NCBI GenBank assembly: GCA_044507625.1
Contig: JBIQJE010000005.1
Location: forward strand, 62,001 to 126,000
Origin: Hyphomicrobium_A sp044507625
Lineage (GTDB): Bacteria; Pseudomonadota; Alphaproteobacteria; Rhizobiales; Hyphomicrobiaceae
Direction: 5' to 3'
DNA: 64,000 nt
Each line of letters begins with the position of its first letter. Position 1 is the stretch's first letter. The position numbers and the translations under genes are program-made. Shown one piece after another: positions 8,598 through 17,290 of this stretch. A model generated the notes under the pieces. The model was not told the DNA's origin and ran no database searches. It saw nothing but the letters and a program-made list of their open reading frames with translations.

Positions 8598-9032
8598 CTA
8601 CTTTGGTCCCGCCGTACATGATCCGGCGTACTGGGCAACGACGGGCTGGCCGAGCACGCCGAAGTGACGGGAGTGGACCGCCGGGTAGGTACCGCTCTTG
8701 GGATCCAGATCGTAGATGGTCGTCAGGTTGAGGAAGCCCTCGTTGACGACCTCGAGGAAATGGTTGGCGTTAATGGCGCGAACGATCTTCAGCTGGCCGG
8801 GCGCTCCGCCCTGGCCGGCCACGAGCTGAGCGCTCTGCGCCTCCAGATCGACATCGGCGATCGTGAGCTGCAACGGCTCGGATGCCTTCTTGACGAAAGC
8901 GCCGTCCTCGAATGTCCAGGCGGTGCCAGCCTCGAAGTCGCAGACATAGCCCGCCGGTTCACCCTCGGCATGGGCGGCCCCAGCCGCCAGCACGGCGAAC
9001 GCCGCGCCCAGAACGATCGTCTTGATGTGCAT
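8598..9032 (-). CDS. Secreted hypothetical protein
   Basis: 144 residues from ATG 9032 (MHIKTIVLGAAFAVLAAGAAHA), a Sec signal peptide with AHA cleavage; AGGGAAGGG lies about 5 bases before the ATG. The mature part (~120 residues) is a compact soluble domain (GYVCDFEAGTAWTFEDGAFV ... HFLEVVNEGFLNLTTIYDLD) with two cysteines that could form a disulfide (CDFEAG and GSCTAG). Reminiscent of small periplasmic beta-barrel proteins, but no family is recognised. A longer ORF to 9356 reads antisense into the lipoprotein gene and is rejected. Confidence 0.75.
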   Translation of the reverse strand: MHIKTIVLGAAFAVLAAGAAHAEGEPAGYVCDFEAGTAWTFEDGAFVKKASEPLQLTIADVDLEAQSAQLVAGQGGAPGQLKIVRAINANHFLEVVNEGFLNLTTIYDLDPKSGTYPAVHSRHFGVLGQPVVAQYAGSCTAGPK

Positions 9033-9204
9033 ATACCCTTCCCTGCGCCTCTGCTCCGGCGCTTTCGCGGCTATTGAACCGCGGCCGTCCCCGTCAGGCA
9101 ACATATTCAAAAAAGGATGGGATTGCGGCCCAGCGCCGCGACGGGTGCCTTCAATCCGCCCCGTTTGGGTTCTCGATAGCGGCAGCGGCTGGGTGGACGA
9201 CAGA

Positions 9205-9684
9205 ATGCTCCTAGGGTGGGCTCGAGCAATGCTGGTGCTGACGAGCGCATTCGTTTGCGGCTGCGCCAGCACGCCGCCCGACACCAAGCCCAACCTCGTC
9301 AGCGATATGCCGGCGCCATCCGACAACGGCATGGTTACCGGCGCCGTCGCCTCCAACTATCAGCTCAGCGTCGACGAGCTCGGCTATGACTGCCGCAAGC
9401 TGACCGGACTGATGCAGGTGCGCATCCTGCAAATGCGCGGCTATGAAAACCGCCGGCATCCGTCGGCCGCCGCCCGCAACGTGCAGTCCATCGCGACGCC
9501 GATCTGGGGCGGCACCAAGGAGGGCATCGACCCCGACGGGCAATATCAGCGCGACCGCGCCATGCTCGAAGCCTACAACCAGCGCCTTGCATTGAAGGAC
9601 TGCAAGACCTTCGACATCGCCGCCGAGCTGGCCGCTACGACGGACGCCACGCCCATGCCGAAGGAACGTCCGCGGGCGAATTGA
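9205..9684 (+). CDS. Putative lipoprotein
   Basis: 159 residues starting MLLGWARAMLVLTSAFVCGCAS; the lipobox is VCGC, with Cys20 as the lipidated residue. A second ATG at 9229 would give a shorter signal peptide and is equally possible. The mature part holds SVDELGYDCRKLTGLMQVRI and a coiled, polar C-terminal half (DRAMLEAYNQRLALKDCKTFD) with two Cys that may pair. The pattern resembles short Rhizobiales envelope lipoproteins of unknown role. Divergent from the secreted hypothetical at 8598-9032. Confidence 0.8.
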   Translation: MLLGWARAMLVLTSAFVCGCASTPPDTKPNLVSDMPAPSDNGMVTGAVASNYQLSVDELGYDCRKLTGLMQVRILQMRGYENRRHPSAAARNVQSIATPIWGGTKEGIDPDGQYQRDRAMLEAYNQRLALKDCKTFDIAAELAATTDATPMPKERPRAN

Positions 9685-9757
9685 GCGCTTGCGTTGGTGG
9701 TGCGATGCATTTCTGGTGTAAACGTCGCCTTCAAGGGCGACGAACAGCGGGAGTGCC

Positions 9758-10255
9758 ATGCCGACCGAAGATACCAGCAGCGAACTCGACATCGCCGACC
9801 GGCCGAGCCGCATGCCGTGGCCGCCGCTGCTGCTTGCCGGTCTCATCATCGCAGCGATCATCCTCGGCTACGTGGCGCCGATGCCCTGGCCGGGTCTCAA
9901 CGATACGCCAGCGCGCTTCATCGGGTGGGGGATCGGCCTTGCGGGTATCGTCCTCATGGCATGGGCGATCGTCACGCTGCGCGCGCACGATACCACCGTG
10001 CTGCCGGACGTCGGCGCTACCCATCTCGTGACGACGGGGCCATACCGGCGCTTTCGCAATCCCATCTATCTCGCCGACACGATGATCATTCTCGGCGTTG
10101 CGGAGCTGACGAAAAACATCTGGCTGGTTGGCGCTGCCGCGATGTTCGTCGCGCTCGTCAGCTGGCTCGCGATCATTCCCGAGGAAAAGCATCTGGCGCG
10201 CCGCTTCGGTCAGGCTTACCTCGACTACAAGGCGAAGTCGCGCCGCTGGCTTTGA
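9758..10255 (+). CDS. Isoprenylcysteine carboxyl methyltransferase-like membrane protein
   Basis: 165 residues, with membrane helices at ~22-42, ~55-75 and ~115-140. The signature of the ICMT/phospholipid N-methyltransferase superfamily is present: LVTTGPYRRFRNPIYLADTMI and a C-terminal EEKHLARRFGQAYLDYKAKSRRWL, which binds SAM at the membrane face. Bacterial members methylate small or lipid substrates, and the substrate is unknown here. It is followed 11 bp later by the DUF4287 gene on the same strand, so co-transcription is likely. Confidence 0.9.
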   Translation: MPTEDTSSELDIADRPSRMPWPPLLLAGLIIAAIILGYVAPMPWPGLNDTPARFIGWGIGLAGIVLMAWAIVTLRAHDTTVLPDVGATHLVTTGPYRRFRNPIYLADTMIILGVAELTKNIWLVGAAAMFVALVSWLAIIPEEKHLARRFGQAYLDYKAKSRRWL

Positions 10256-10266
10256 GGGAGCGCGCA

Positions 10267-11058
10267 ATGGCGACCGACTTCGGCGAAAAGGAACGCGAGT
10301 TCATCGAGGGCCTCAAGGAAAACACCGGCCGCGATCTCGCGGAATGGATGCAGGCGATTTCGTCGGCGGGGCTCGCGCATCGCAACGACATCATCGACTG
10401 GCTGCGCCACAAGGGGCTCATGTTCTCGAAGGCGTCATGGCTGGAACGCATCCATCACAACGGCGGCCGGCCGATCTACGCCGACGTGCCGAAGGATGCA
10501 GCGCCACGGCGCCCGGCGCGGCGGCGGCGCGAGGCCACGGTGCTCGCGCCGCAGTCGATCCCGGTTGCGACCGTGTCCGCGGCGCTTCCCGCTTTGGAGC
10601 CACGCGCCCCGGCGGCCGAGCCGCGACCGGCGCAACCGGCGCCGCCGCGCCCGGTGCTGGTGTCCAGCGCACCCACCGCGCCTCCCGCCACCGCAAAGCC
10701 GGGCGACATCGATATCGACGCGCTGCTCGCCAAGGCGAAAGCCTACCGGCCACTTGCCCAGCACGTGCTCGGCAAGATCCGCTCGGTCAGCCCCGCGGCG
10801 GCCGTCAGCGCGCTGGAAAGCGCCGTAAGCATCGGCGCGCCATCACCCTTCGCGGTGCTCGGCATTTCAGGCAAAGAGCTGCGACTGCATCTGGCGCTCG
10901 GCGCGCACCCTTTCGACGACCGCGTCCGGAGGGGACAGGCGGGCGGCGGCATTGGCAAGGGGGAGGCGCTTTCCCATATGCTTGTGCTGACCGACGCACG
11001 GCAGGTCGACGCTCAATTCATGGAGCTGGTCTCACTGGCGGCGAAAGCGAACGGTTGA
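10267..11058 (+). CDS. DUF4287 / DUF5655-like protein
   Basis: 263 residues in three parts. An N-terminal DUF4287 domain (residues ~5-65, TGRDLAEWMQAISSAGLAHRNDIIDWLRHKGLMFSKASWLERIH) is followed by a proline/alanine-rich linker (~75-145). A C-terminal globular domain (~150-263) has KELRLHLALGAHPFDDRVRRGQ and ends in a helix, resembling the DUF5655-type domain often fused to DUF4287. Soluble, function unknown. The start ATG is 11 bp after the ICMT-like gene. Confidence 0.82.
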   Translation: MATDFGEKEREFIEGLKENTGRDLAEWMQAISSAGLAHRNDIIDWLRHKGLMFSKASWLERIHHNGGRPIYADVPKDAAPRRPARRRREATVLAPQSIPVATVSAALPALEPRAPAAEPRPAQPAPPRPVLVSSAPTAPPATAKPGDIDIDALLAKAKAYRPLAQHVLGKIRSVSPAAAVSALESAVSIGAPSPFAVLGISGKELRLHLALGAHPFDDRVRRGQAGGGIGKGEALSHMLVLTDARQVDAQFMELVSLAAKANG

Positions 11059-11132
11059 GGACAGACCGGACCGGAACATTGAATAGCCCGAATTTCTGCG
11101 CACTGGTGCAGCGTATGTTTGGAGGCATTGCC

Positions 11133-12482
11133 ATGTTCGCCGACGTCCGTTGGCCCGCCGTTGCGGTTGCGTTCGCCGTCACCTTTGCCTCGCCGACCTC
11201 TTCCAACGCACAGAGCGCGCACCGCGACGGTATCGCCGATCTACTGGCGCGGTCTTCGCGCGATGGGAAGATCGAGATCGTCGCAGAGACGACAACTGCC
11301 GAAAAAGCGCCGCTCGGCCCTTCCCTCCCCGCCGCGACCAACGCGCCTCCGCCGGTGCCGCCCGATCCGCGGGAAGGCGATGAAGCCTATGAGCAAGCGC
11401 GGCGGCTGATGCGCGCGGTCGATTCCGTTCTGCGCGACGCCGCCACGCAGCGTAGCGAGGCACAGAAGCTCCCGGGTCGCGACGAGTTCATCCTGACGCC
11501 GCTGTGGACCGAAACGCGCGAGGACCGCGAAGCGCGCATCCGTGGTCTCATGGATTCTGCGCTCGGCATCGTCACGGACGTGCCGGTGGTCGAGATGCAG
11601 CGCAAGATCGAGAAGCTGCGCCGCAACATCCGCGATATCGAAGCCGAGATCGCGACGATGAAGGAAAAGCAGATCACCGCGCCCAAGGATGCCATGCTTC
11701 CCGGCGTGCTGACCGACACGGTCGCCAGCCTCGAAGGCAACATCGAAGAAGCGGAAAAGCGCATCGACAAGAACCGCGAGGAGATCGCGAAGACGAAATC
11801 GGAGATCGTCGGCGCGCTGGCGAAATCTGGCGTCGAGCTCACGCCGGATCAGGTCGACCTCCTGCTCGACAGCGTCCTTTCCGGCGACCTCGTACGGCTC
11901 GTCGCGGCCTTCAATGCCGCAAAGGTGATCGATGGCCAGCTCGGCAAGCTGCTCACCGCCGCGGGCGACAACATGGAGGCCGCGCGGAAATATTTCGCCA
12001 TGCACGCAGCGCTTTTCGCCATGCTCGTGCACGCGCAGACCTCGGCTATCGAGCGGATCGACGCCAACTACATCCCGAAGCTGGACGCGATCCTGAACGA
12101 CATCGCGGCCGCGCAAGGCAAAACGGCGCGTCTGTTGCAGGGCGAAAACCGTCCGGACCAGAAGCGTGCGCTGGAAGCCAATCGCGAGGCGCAGAAGGTT
12201 GCGATCGAGGCGGCGAAGGGCTACCGCCGCTACCTGCAGCAGCAGCGTGAGCAGATCGCCCGGGCGCGCACCCGCGCGGTGCACGACCTGCGCATCGCCG
12301 ACAACACCTATGAGACCGTCGAGGCGAGCTTCCAGCTCAAGAATCTGATGCGCGACAGCGCAGCCTCGTTCGAGGCGATCCAGAAGCTCGAAGCGCCGAC
12401 GTTCGACCAGATTTTCAAGAACGAGGCGCTGCGCCAGGAATTCGAGAACCTGACGCGCCGCCTGGATGCGCCATCGAGCTGA
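11133..12482 (+). CDS. Secreted coiled-coil protein, function unknown
   Basis: 449 residues from ATG 11133 (MFADVRWPAVAVAFAVTFAS), with GGAGG 7 bases upstream; the ATG at 11115 lacks one. A signal peptide (cleavage near SNA/QSA) is followed by a proline-rich stretch (~65-80) and a long alpha-helical region. A strong coiled coil covers ~residues 150-225 (MQRKIEKLRRNIRDIEAEIATMKEKQ and EEAEKRIDKNREEIAKTKSEI), and more helix follows to the end. Probably periplasmic. No homologue is recognised; it may scaffold an envelope complex. Confidence 0.8.
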   Translation: MFADVRWPAVAVAFAVTFASPTSSNAQSAHRDGIADLLARSSRDGKIEIVAETTTAEKAPLGPSLPAATNAPPPVPPDPREGDEAYEQARRLMRAVDSVLRDAATQRSEAQKLPGRDEFILTPLWTETREDREARIRGLMDSALGIVTDVPVVEMQRKIEKLRRNIRDIEAEIATMKEKQITAPKDAMLPGVLTDTVASLEGNIEEAEKRIDKNREEIAKTKSEIVGALAKSGVELTPDQVDLLLDSVLSGDLVRLVAAFNAAKVIDGQLGKLLTAAGDNMEAARKYFAMHAALFAMLVHAQTSAIERIDANYIPKLDAILNDIAAAQGKTARLLQGENRPDQKRALEANREAQKVAIEAAKGYRRYLQQQREQIARARTRAVHDLRIADNTYETVEASFQLKNLMRDSAASFEAIQKLEAPTFDQIFKNEALRQEFENLTRRLDAPSS

Positions 12483-12533
12483 TCCACGACCGATTATGTG
12501 CGGAGGCGTCCGGCTGAAGCAGCGTGCGCGCCG

Positions 12534-12974
12534 TCAACGCCGATACTGCACGAAAGGGCTCAAGGTGGCGATGCGGTCGTAGACGCGGCGCGCGGCGCGG
12601 TTATCTTCTTTCGTCGCCCAATAGGTGCGCGTCGCCCCCCGGCGGTCGGCCTCTTTGTATGCGGCTTCGATCAGCGCCCGGCCCGTGCCGCGCCGGCGCG
12701 CGTCGCGGTCCACATACAGATCCTCGAGATAGCAGTAGGTCGACGGCGACCACGTCGAGGGATGGAACACGAGATGCGCGAAGCCGATCGGGCGCCCCGT
12801 CTCGTCGACCGCGACGAGACCGTAAAATCCATCCTCGCCGCCCAGCAGCCGCCGCCATGTGAGATCGATAACACGGTCGTCGATCTTGGCATCGTAGAAG
12901 TGGGCGTAGGCGCGGAAGAGCTCTTCCCAGCGCGCGCGATCGTTGGCCTCAAGCGGCCGGATCGACATGCTCAT
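12534..12974 (-). CDS. GNAT family N-acetyltransferase
   Basis: 146 residues. The acetyl-CoA loop is YVDRDARRRGTGRALIEAAYKEADRRG (motif A, R/Q-x-x-G-x-G/A), preceded by the strand TYCYLEDLYV and followed by TYWATKEDNRAARRVYDRIA, the standard GNAT C-terminal half. Substrate unknown. It starts 7 bp after the mgtE stop on the same strand, so the two are probably co-transcribed, although mgtE-GNAT pairing does not itself indicate a substrate. Confidence 0.93.
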   Translation of the reverse strand: MSMSIRPLEANDRARWEELFRAYAHFYDAKIDDRVIDLTWRRLLGGEDGFYGLVAVDETGRPIGFAHLVFHPSTWSPSTYCYLEDLYVDRDARRRGTGRALIEAAYKEADRRGATRTYWATKEDNRAARRVYDRIATLSPFVQYRR

Positions 12975-12981
12975 CCATCCC

Positions 12982-14358
12982 TCACATCAGCCACAGCGTG
13001 GCCATCCCCAGGAATGAAAAGAACCCGACGACATCGGTTACAGCGGTAACGAATACCGTCGACGCAACCGCCGGATCGAACCCCATCCGCTGCAACCCCA
13101 GCGGAATCAACATGCCGGCAACGGCCGCCACCAGCAGATTGACGATAATCGCAATGGCGACGACGCCGCCAAGGCCCGACGCGCCAAACCAGGAAATGGC
13201 CAGCACGGATAGAAGAATCGCAAATAGAAGCCCGTTGATCAAGCCCACGGTCGCTTCGCGCAGTGCAACGCGCGGAATGTTGAGATCGGTGAGCTCCTTG
13301 GTGGCGAGTGCGCGCACCGTCACAGTCATCGTCTGCGTGCCGGCGTTGCCACCCATCGAGGCGATGATGGGCATCAGCACGGCGAGCGCCACCATGTGCT
13401 CAATGCTGGCGCCGAACAGGTTGATAATCGACGCCGATATCATCGCGGTCAGCACATTGACGAACAGCCAGACGAAGCGGGGCGGCGCGATCTCGCGCAC
13501 GCTGTCGCTCAGGCGCTCGTCGCCGACGCCGGCGAGCAACTTGGCGTCCTCCTCCGCTTCCTGCTCGATCACCTCCACCACGTCGTCGACCGTCACGACA
13601 CCGACGAGACGGTCGTCCTTGTCGACGACGGGCGCCGCGATGAGGCCGTAACGCTCGAACTGACGCGCGACGGCCTCCTGGTCGGCGGTGGCCAGCACCA
13701 TGTGACGGTCGGGATCCATGAGGGTATCGACGCGGACGTCGCGCTTGGTGCGCAAGAGCCGCGACAGGTCCACGCTTCCGAGCAGGTGGAAGCCTGGATC
13801 GACGACGAAAATCTCCGAGAAAGTATCGGGCAGGTCTTCCGCGTCGCGCGCGAAATCGATGACCTGACCCACTGTCCAAAAGGGCGGGACGGCGACGAAA
13901 TCCGCCTGCATGAGGCGGCCGGCGGTCTCGACGGGATAGAGAAGGTTGCGCTCCACCGCGGCCCGCTCGCCCTGGGAGAGCTGGTCGAGGATTTCCTTCT
14001 GGTCGTCGGCCTCGAGGGTTTCGATGAGGTAGGCGGCGTCGTCGCTGTCGAGCTGGGTCACGGCCCTTGCCAGCACGTCGTTCGGCAGCGCCTCCGAGAG
14101 CTGATCGCGGACCTTCTCGTCGACCTGCGTCAACACCTCGAAATCGAAGTCGGGCCCGAGCGCCTTGATGAATTCCACGCGCTGCTCGGGGTCGAGCATC
14201 TCGATGAGATCGGCGAGATCGGGGTTTTCCAGATCCGCGACCAGCCTGCGCACTTCCTCGGCGTCGTTCTCTTCCAAGGCTGCGGTGACCGCGCGCACAC
14301 ATTCGGCCGTCGGTCCCGAGCCGCGTGCGGGCGCGTCGATCTCCTCTGGATCAGTCAT
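12982..14358 (-). CDS. mgtE: Magnesium transporter MgtE
   Basis: 458 residues from ATG 14358 (MTDPEEIDAPARGSGP). Domain order is canonical: N-terminal superhelical MgtE_N (LVADLENPDLADLIEMLDPEQRVEFIKAL ~35-135), paired CBS domains (~140-270, with TLMDPDRHMVLATADQEAV and DDRLVGVVTVDDVVEVI), then five membrane helices (~300-458) with the pore signature MPIIASMGGNAGTQTMTV. The CBS/N domains sense cytoplasmic Mg2+ and gate the channel. No obvious Mg2+ riboswitch was recognised in the ~290 bp upstream. Confidence 0.97.
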   Translation of the reverse strand: MTDPEEIDAPARGSGPTAECVRAVTAALEENDAEEVRRLVADLENPDLADLIEMLDPEQRVEFIKALGPDFDFEVLTQVDEKVRDQLSEALPNDVLARAVTQLDSDDAAYLIETLEADDQKEILDQLSQGERAAVERNLLYPVETAGRLMQADFVAVPPFWTVGQVIDFARDAEDLPDTFSEIFVVDPGFHLLGSVDLSRLLRTKRDVRVDTLMDPDRHMVLATADQEAVARQFERYGLIAAPVVDKDDRLVGVVTVDDVVEVIEQEAEEDAKLLAGVGDERLSDSVREIAPPRFVWLFVNVLTAMISASIINLFGASIEHMVALAVLMPIIASMGGNAGTQTMTVTVRALATKELTDLNIPRVALREATVGLINGLLFAILLSVLAISWFGASGLGGVVAIAIIVNLLVAAVAGMLIPLGLQRMGFDPAVASTVFVTAVTDVVGFFSFLGMATLWLM

Positions 14359-14652
14359 CGGGGCGGACTCCGGGGGCGACGGGCAGCGGCGGTCGCCGCC
14401 CGGCGGGGATGTTTGCGCATTACGCTCGCGATGCACCGCCCTTTAGCACGCCCGCCGGGCGGGTACAGCCTCGTGCGCGGATGCAACATCGCCCGGCGAA
14501 TGCGCCGGGAAAGGAAATATTTACAGAAAATCTTAGCGGATCCGGCCTAGTAGAGATCTGCTCGGTTGCGGTGCGGGAACTCTGTCGTGCGTGCGACAAA
14601 TCCTGCAGCGAGCTGCGCCGATGCGGCAGGTCTTGGATGTGACGGGTCTTGG

Positions 14653-15678
14653 ATGCGGCGGATTTTCGCTCCGGTTGCGGGAGTTGTCGCCCTGGCGCTA
14701 TTCGGCGGCGGGACCGCCGCGCATGCCGCTTCCTCCCAGGTCGAGCCATGCGCGACGAGGGAGGATGTGCTGGGGCTCTCGCGCATCGTGGAGGTGGATA
14801 CGGCTGGCGGGCCGCTGTTCGGGCGCAGCGTCAGCGGGGGCTATGAGTTTCTCGCCGACGGCGAAGTCGTGCTTACCTTCGATGACGGCCCATCCCGCTC
14901 GCACACGCGCGCCGTTTTGAAGGCGCTCGCGGACCACTGCACCAAGGCGACGTTCTTCATGGTCGGGCGCATGGCCGTCGCCGACCCGGCGATGGTGCGC
15001 GAGGTCGCGCGCCAGGGGCACACGGTGGGCACGCACACCTGGTCGCACGCCAAGCTCTCCGGGTTGCTGGAAGACAAGATGAAGGAAGAGGTCGAGATGG
15101 GGCTCAGCGCTGTCGGGCAGGCGCTCGAGGGGCCCGTCGCGCCGTTCTTCCGCTTTCCCTATCTGGGGGTAAGCCGCGAGGCCGGCGCCTACCTCAAATC
15201 GCGCAACATTGCGAGCTTCACGATCGACATCGACTCCCGCGACTTCCGTACGCGCGACGCCGCGACGGTGGAAAAGACGGTGATGGCCCAGCTCGCCGGC
15301 CGCCGCAAGGGCATCATCCTGTTCCACGACATCCAGCCGTCGACGGCCAAGGCGCTGCCGCACATCCTGACGACCCTGAAGGAACGCGGGTTCAAGGTGG
15401 TGCACCTCGTTGCAAAGGACGACGCCGCGACGCTGCCCGAGTTCGACGCGCGGGCGGCGAAAATCATCGCGCGCAAAGTCGCCGCCGCGAAGCAGCCGCT
15501 TGCCGACCGCGCGGTGACGTGGACCCAGTCGGACACGGAATCGGGTGCCGCTTCGGGGGAGAAAGGCCAGCGCGAGGTGCTCCCGTGGGCAACACACCGA
15601 ACGTCCCAACCTTCAACGGACGCGGCTACAAACCCGCCTGCAACCGTGCCATGGTATGAAAAACTGCTCACGCCTTGA
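14653..15678 (+). CDS. Polysaccharide deacetylase (NodB-homology), first of a tandem pair
   Basis: 341 residues; signal peptide MRRIFAPVAGVVALALFGGG then AHA cleavage. The NodB carbohydrate-esterase-4 domain (~60-270) has the motifs VLTFDDGPSRSHT (TFDDGP, metal-binding Asp), GHTVGTHTWSHAKL (H-x-x-x-H ligands), APFFRFPYLG (R-x-P-[YF]) and ILFHDI (LHDI-like). It is probably a periplasmic deacetylase of a GlcNAc-containing glycan. The next gene is a paralogue with the same domain plan, 62 bp downstream. The upstream leader has short imperfect repeats of GGTCTTGGATG. Confidence 0.92.
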   Translation: MRRIFAPVAGVVALALFGGGTAAHAASSQVEPCATREDVLGLSRIVEVDTAGGPLFGRSVSGGYEFLADGEVVLTFDDGPSRSHTRAVLKALADHCTKATFFMVGRMAVADPAMVREVARQGHTVGTHTWSHAKLSGLLEDKMKEEVEMGLSAVGQALEGPVAPFFRFPYLGVSREAGAYLKSRNIASFTIDIDSRDFRTRDAATVEKTVMAQLAGRRKGIILFHDIQPSTAKALPHILTTLKERGFKVVHLVAKDDAATLPEFDARAAKIIARKVAAAKQPLADRAVTWTQSDTESGAASGEKGQREVLPWATHRTSQPSTDAATNPPATVPWYEKLLTP

Positions 15679-15740
15679 GCTGCAACGCCCGACGTGCTGC
15701 AGGCTAGGCTGAGCGCGACGAATCAATCGAGGGGCCAAAC

Positions 15741-16880
15741 GTGATCCGCCGACTTTCGCTTACCGTCACCATGCTCCTCGCGGGCGCCGCGGGACTTTCG
15801 CCGGTGCTGGCCGATGAGCCTTGCGCCAATCCGAAGGGCGCTCTCGGTGTCTCGCGCATCGTCGAGATCGACGCCAAGGCGGGGCCTCTCTACGGCGGCT
15901 TCACCAAGTACGAGAAGGAACCGCGCTTCCTCGGCCCCAAAGAGGTGGTGCTGACCTTCGACGACGGGCCGCTGCCGAAGTACACCAAGCCGATCCTCGA
16001 TGCGCTGGACCGCTTCTGCACCAAGGCGACGTTCTTCTATGTCGGCCAGATGGCGCAGGCCTATCCGGACATGGTCAAGGAGGTGATGGGCCGCGGGCAT
16101 ACGATGGGCACCCATACCTGGTCGCATCCGCTGAACCTGCGGGCCCTCACACTGGCGAAGGCCGAGGATCAGATCGAGCGCGGCTTTGCTGCCGTGGCGC
16201 TCGCCGCCGGACAGCCCATTGCGCCCTTCTTCCGCTTCCCCGGCCTCAGCGATTCCGGTCCCCTGCTCGCCCATCTGCAGGAGCGGGGCATCGCGGCATT
16301 CACGGTCGATGTCGTCTCCAACGACAGCTACATCGCGAGCCCGCAGCGGCTGGCGGCGCGCACGATCGAGCAGGTCGAGCATCGCAACGGCGGTATCATC
16401 CTGTTCCACGATATCAAGGCGTCCACGGCGGCCGCGCTGCCCACCATCCTCACCGAACTGAAGAAGCGGGGCTATAAGGTGGTGCACATGCGCTCCAAGA
16501 GCGTATTCGAGCCGCTGCCCGCCCTCACCGCCGAGCTCGAAGCGCGACAGACGGCGAAGGCCACCGGCAAGACAGCGAACGCGAAGGCACCCGGTGAGAA
16601 CCCGAAGAAGCTCGTGCCTTTCTATGCGCCCATCGCCACGGCCAACCTCGAGACCGAGGCTGCGCCGGAGGTGACAGTGCTCGAGCCGGAAGCCCGCGAG
16701 CGCGTCCATGCGGGCGGCACGCACGCCACCGCCAGCACGCCCGTCACCGCCGACGGCGAAGCTGCCGCCACGGGCGCAGCGGTTGGCGCGGCGGGACCTG
16801 CTCGCAAGAAGGCGCGTCACCGCCACACGCGCGAGAAGGATCCCTTCAGCCTCACGGACATCATCGGCGGGAGCTGGTAG
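15741..16880 (+). CDS. Polysaccharide deacetylase (NodB-homology), second of a tandem pair
   Basis: 379 residues from GTG 15741; signal peptide MIRRLSLTVTMLLAGAAGLS, cleaved near LADE. CE4 motifs: VVLTFDDGPLPKYTKP, GHTMGTHTWSHPLNL, APFFRFPGLSD (here FP-G rather than FPYL) and GGIILFHDIKAST. It is clearly a paralogue of the previous gene (shared PCA, LG[VL]SRIVE[IV]D, CTKATFF and GYKVVH blocks). The C-terminal ~110 residues are Ala/Lys-rich and end RKKARHRHTREKDPFSLTDIIGGSW, a basic tail that could bind cell-wall or acidic polymer. Confidence 0.92.
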   Translation: MIRRLSLTVTMLLAGAAGLSPVLADEPCANPKGALGVSRIVEIDAKAGPLYGGFTKYEKEPRFLGPKEVVLTFDDGPLPKYTKPILDALDRFCTKATFFYVGQMAQAYPDMVKEVMGRGHTMGTHTWSHPLNLRALTLAKAEDQIERGFAAVALAAGQPIAPFFRFPGLSDSGPLLAHLQERGIAAFTVDVVSNDSYIASPQRLAARTIEQVEHRNGGIILFHDIKASTAAALPTILTELKKRGYKVVHMRSKSVFEPLPALTAELEARQTAKATGKTANAKAPGENPKKLVPFYAPIATANLETEAAPEVTVLEPEARERVHAGGTHATASTPVTADGEAAATGAAVGAAGPARKKARHRHTREKDPFSLTDIIGGSW

Positions 16881-16968
16881 GCACCCCTTGCCCTCCGCGC
16901 TGGCTGAGCTGAGCGGGCGAGCTTCGCATCGTGCTGCTTTTCGTCGAAATGCAGCGCGGCGCTACCTT

Positions 16969-17290
16969 AGACCGATGATTCACGCTTCGGACGGATAGGG
17001 TCCGAAGCGATCATGGTCATTCGATCAGACCGATGATTCACGCTTCGGACGGATAGGGTCCGAAGCGATCATGGTCATTCGNNNNNNNNNNNNNNNNNNN
17101 NNNNNNNNNNNNNNNNNNNNNNNNNNNNNNNNNNNNNNNNNNNNNNNNNNNNNNNNNNNNNNNNNNNNNNNNNNNNNNNNNAGACCGATGATTCACGCTT
17201 CGGACGGATAGGGTCCGAAGCGATCATGGTCATTCGATCAGACCGATGATTCACGCTTCGGACGGATAGGGTCCGAAGCGATCATGGTCT
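16969..17290. repeat. 58-bp palindromic tandem repeat (at least four copies)
   Basis: Units begin at 16969, 17027, 17182 and 17240 with a 58-bp period and are essentially identical. Each contains a 9-bp inverted repeat GCTTCGGAC / GTCCGAAGC around GGATAGG, with weaker outer arms (GACCGATGATTC and GATCATGGTC), so each could form a long imperfect hairpin. The array is interrupted by 100 Ns, so the true copy number is unknown. The last unit overlaps the 3' end of the convergent kinase-like gene. Confidence 0.95.
17082..17181. other. Assembly gap of 100 Ns
   Basis: Exactly 100 N characters inside the tandem array. The flanking units are not in phase with a 58-bp ladder (155 bp between unit starts), so 100 is a placeholder and the real length is unknown. 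Confidence 0.99.

Noticed and set aside
16969..17290. CRISPR array
   Set aside because: No unique spacers: identical 58-bp units follow each other directly.
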